Assembly (NCBI RefSeq): GCF_006489205.2
Contig: NZ_VFYR02000001.1
Span: 1,148,555-1,212,554, forward strand
Source of the DNA: Brevibacterium sp. XM4083
GTDB taxonomy: Bacteria > Actinomycetota > Actinomycetes > Actinomycetales > Brevibacteriaceae
DNA: 64,000 bases
Direction: 5' to 3'
Part shown: one piece after another, positions 63,447-64,000 of the stretch
Layout: the number at the start of each line of letters is the position of its first letter
Position numbering within the stretch: position 1 is the first letter of the stretch
Translations under genes and position numbers: made by a program
The notes under the pieces: model-generated
Told to the model about the DNA's origin: nothing
Seen by the model: only the letters and a program-made list of their open reading frames with translations
Databases searched by the model: none

Positions 63447-64000
63447 ATGAACTCACACATCGAGAACATCACAGCAGCGACGACAATGACGACTGAGGTC
63501 CGCGGGCCGTCCGAGCACCGGCGGCGCTGGGCGATCACCGGTGCCTCGCAGGGCTTCGGGCGGGCACTGACCGAGGAGGTGCTGGCGCGCGGGCACGATG
63601 CCGTCGTCGTTGTCCGCGACCCGGAGTCCCTGCAGGAGCTCAAGGCGGAATTCGGGGAGCGCCTCGCCGTCCTCACCGCGGATCTCCGTGATGAGACCGC
63701 CGTCGCCGAGGTGGGTGAGGCGCTGACCGACCTCGACGTCAATGTGCTCATCAACAATGCGGGGCGGGCGATCGTCGGTGCCGTCGAGGAGATCGGCCTC
63801 GGTGAGCTCAGGGAGCAGCTGGAGCTCAACTTCTTCGCCGCCGCCGCTCTCACCCGCGCCGTCCTGCCGCTCATGCGGGCGAAGGGCAGCGGGGCGATCG
63901 TGCAGATGAGCAGCCAGGGAGGGCGGGTGTCGTTTCCTGCGGCCGGGGCCTATTCGGCGAGCAAGTTCGCGCTCGAGGGCTGGTCGGAGGCATTGGCCGC
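63447..64000 (+). CDS. Short-chain dehydrogenase/reductase, 3' end cut off
   Basis: 184 codons from ATG 63447 to the window edge, still open. ITGASQGFGRALTEE is the cofactor motif TGxxxGxG, LINNAG follows, and YSASKFALEGW holds the catalytic Tyr and Lys. It is a classical SDR oxidoreductase; substrate unknown. An in-frame ATG at 63486 is a possible later start. Its promoter carries a striking palindrome, so it is likely induced by a specific signal through an unlinked regulator. Confidence 0.88.
   Translation, partial: MNSHIENITAATTMTTEVRGPSEHRRRWAITGASQGFGRALTEEVLARGHDAVVVVRDPESLQELKAEFGERLAVLTADLRDETAVAEVGEALTDLDVNVLINNAGRAIVGAVEEIGLGELREQLELNFFAAAALTRAVLPLMRAKGSGAIVQMSSQGGRVSFPAAGAYSASKFALEGWSEALA

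Overview
The window is visibly high-GC DNA from a Gram-positive actinobacterium. Most genes start at ATG or GTG only 5-8 bases after a TANNNT -10 box. The content includes an LPxTG wall protein, NAD-dependent LigA, GatCAB, MT0933-type and DUF3618 proteins, and a CE1758/CE1759 luciferase-reductase pair. This fits Micrococcales, and Brevibacterium is my best guess; that is inference from gene content, not a database match.

Layout. 1-2015 looks like the edge of a mobile or phage-like island: small unknown genes and a divergent pair of XRE regulators, ending inside the 3' part of tRNA-Lys. 2152-6448 carries a GroES-like/DUF3618 pair, a secreted acidic stalk protein and a one-TM protein with a propeller-like exterior, followed by tRNA-His. 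7010-13941 holds a lipoprotein, a VOC protein, a DUF1345 protein, a ribokinase/DapA-family pair, a choice-of-anchor wall protein and a MarR-controlled membrane protein. 13968-18746 has an iron-box-controlled siderophore-interacting protein, a glutaminase-STAS protein, an MT0933-like protein and a NarL-type two-component system. 18856-22861 has an MFS-type ORF with a fused tail, a DUF2993 protein, a SCO6745-like protein and orn. 23035-27393 is a three-gene unit of two membrane-plus-lipoprotein fusions around a YbbN-like thioredoxin-fold protein. 28334-43614 is core metabolism: cysteine desulfurase-mnmA, S9 peptidase, a cysteine-free MetE-fold protein-ligA, a molybdopterin reductase and gatCAB. 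After def come cysK-cysE.

46367-60601 is the accessory region. It has (i) a heme-enzyme operon (unknown 202-aa protein, Dyp peroxidase, catalase-like protein) facing a TetR gene, with matched operators on both sides; (ii) a four-gene aromatic catabolic operon (FAD hydroxylase, extradiol dioxygenase, FAH hydrolase, acyl-CoA/AMP ligase) facing a second TetR, with two tandem operators; (iii) a CE1758-type luciferase monooxygenase, CE1759-type FMN reductase and MarR operon. The window ends with ilvD between two D-2-hydroxyacid dehydrogenases and a truncated SDR gene whose promoter has an 18-bp perfect palindrome in a 19-bp spacer.

No CRISPR array, rRNA, transposase or integrase was seen. Starts given here were chosen by eye from ribosome-binding sites, -10 spacing, overlaps and family N-termini, so some could move by a few codons.
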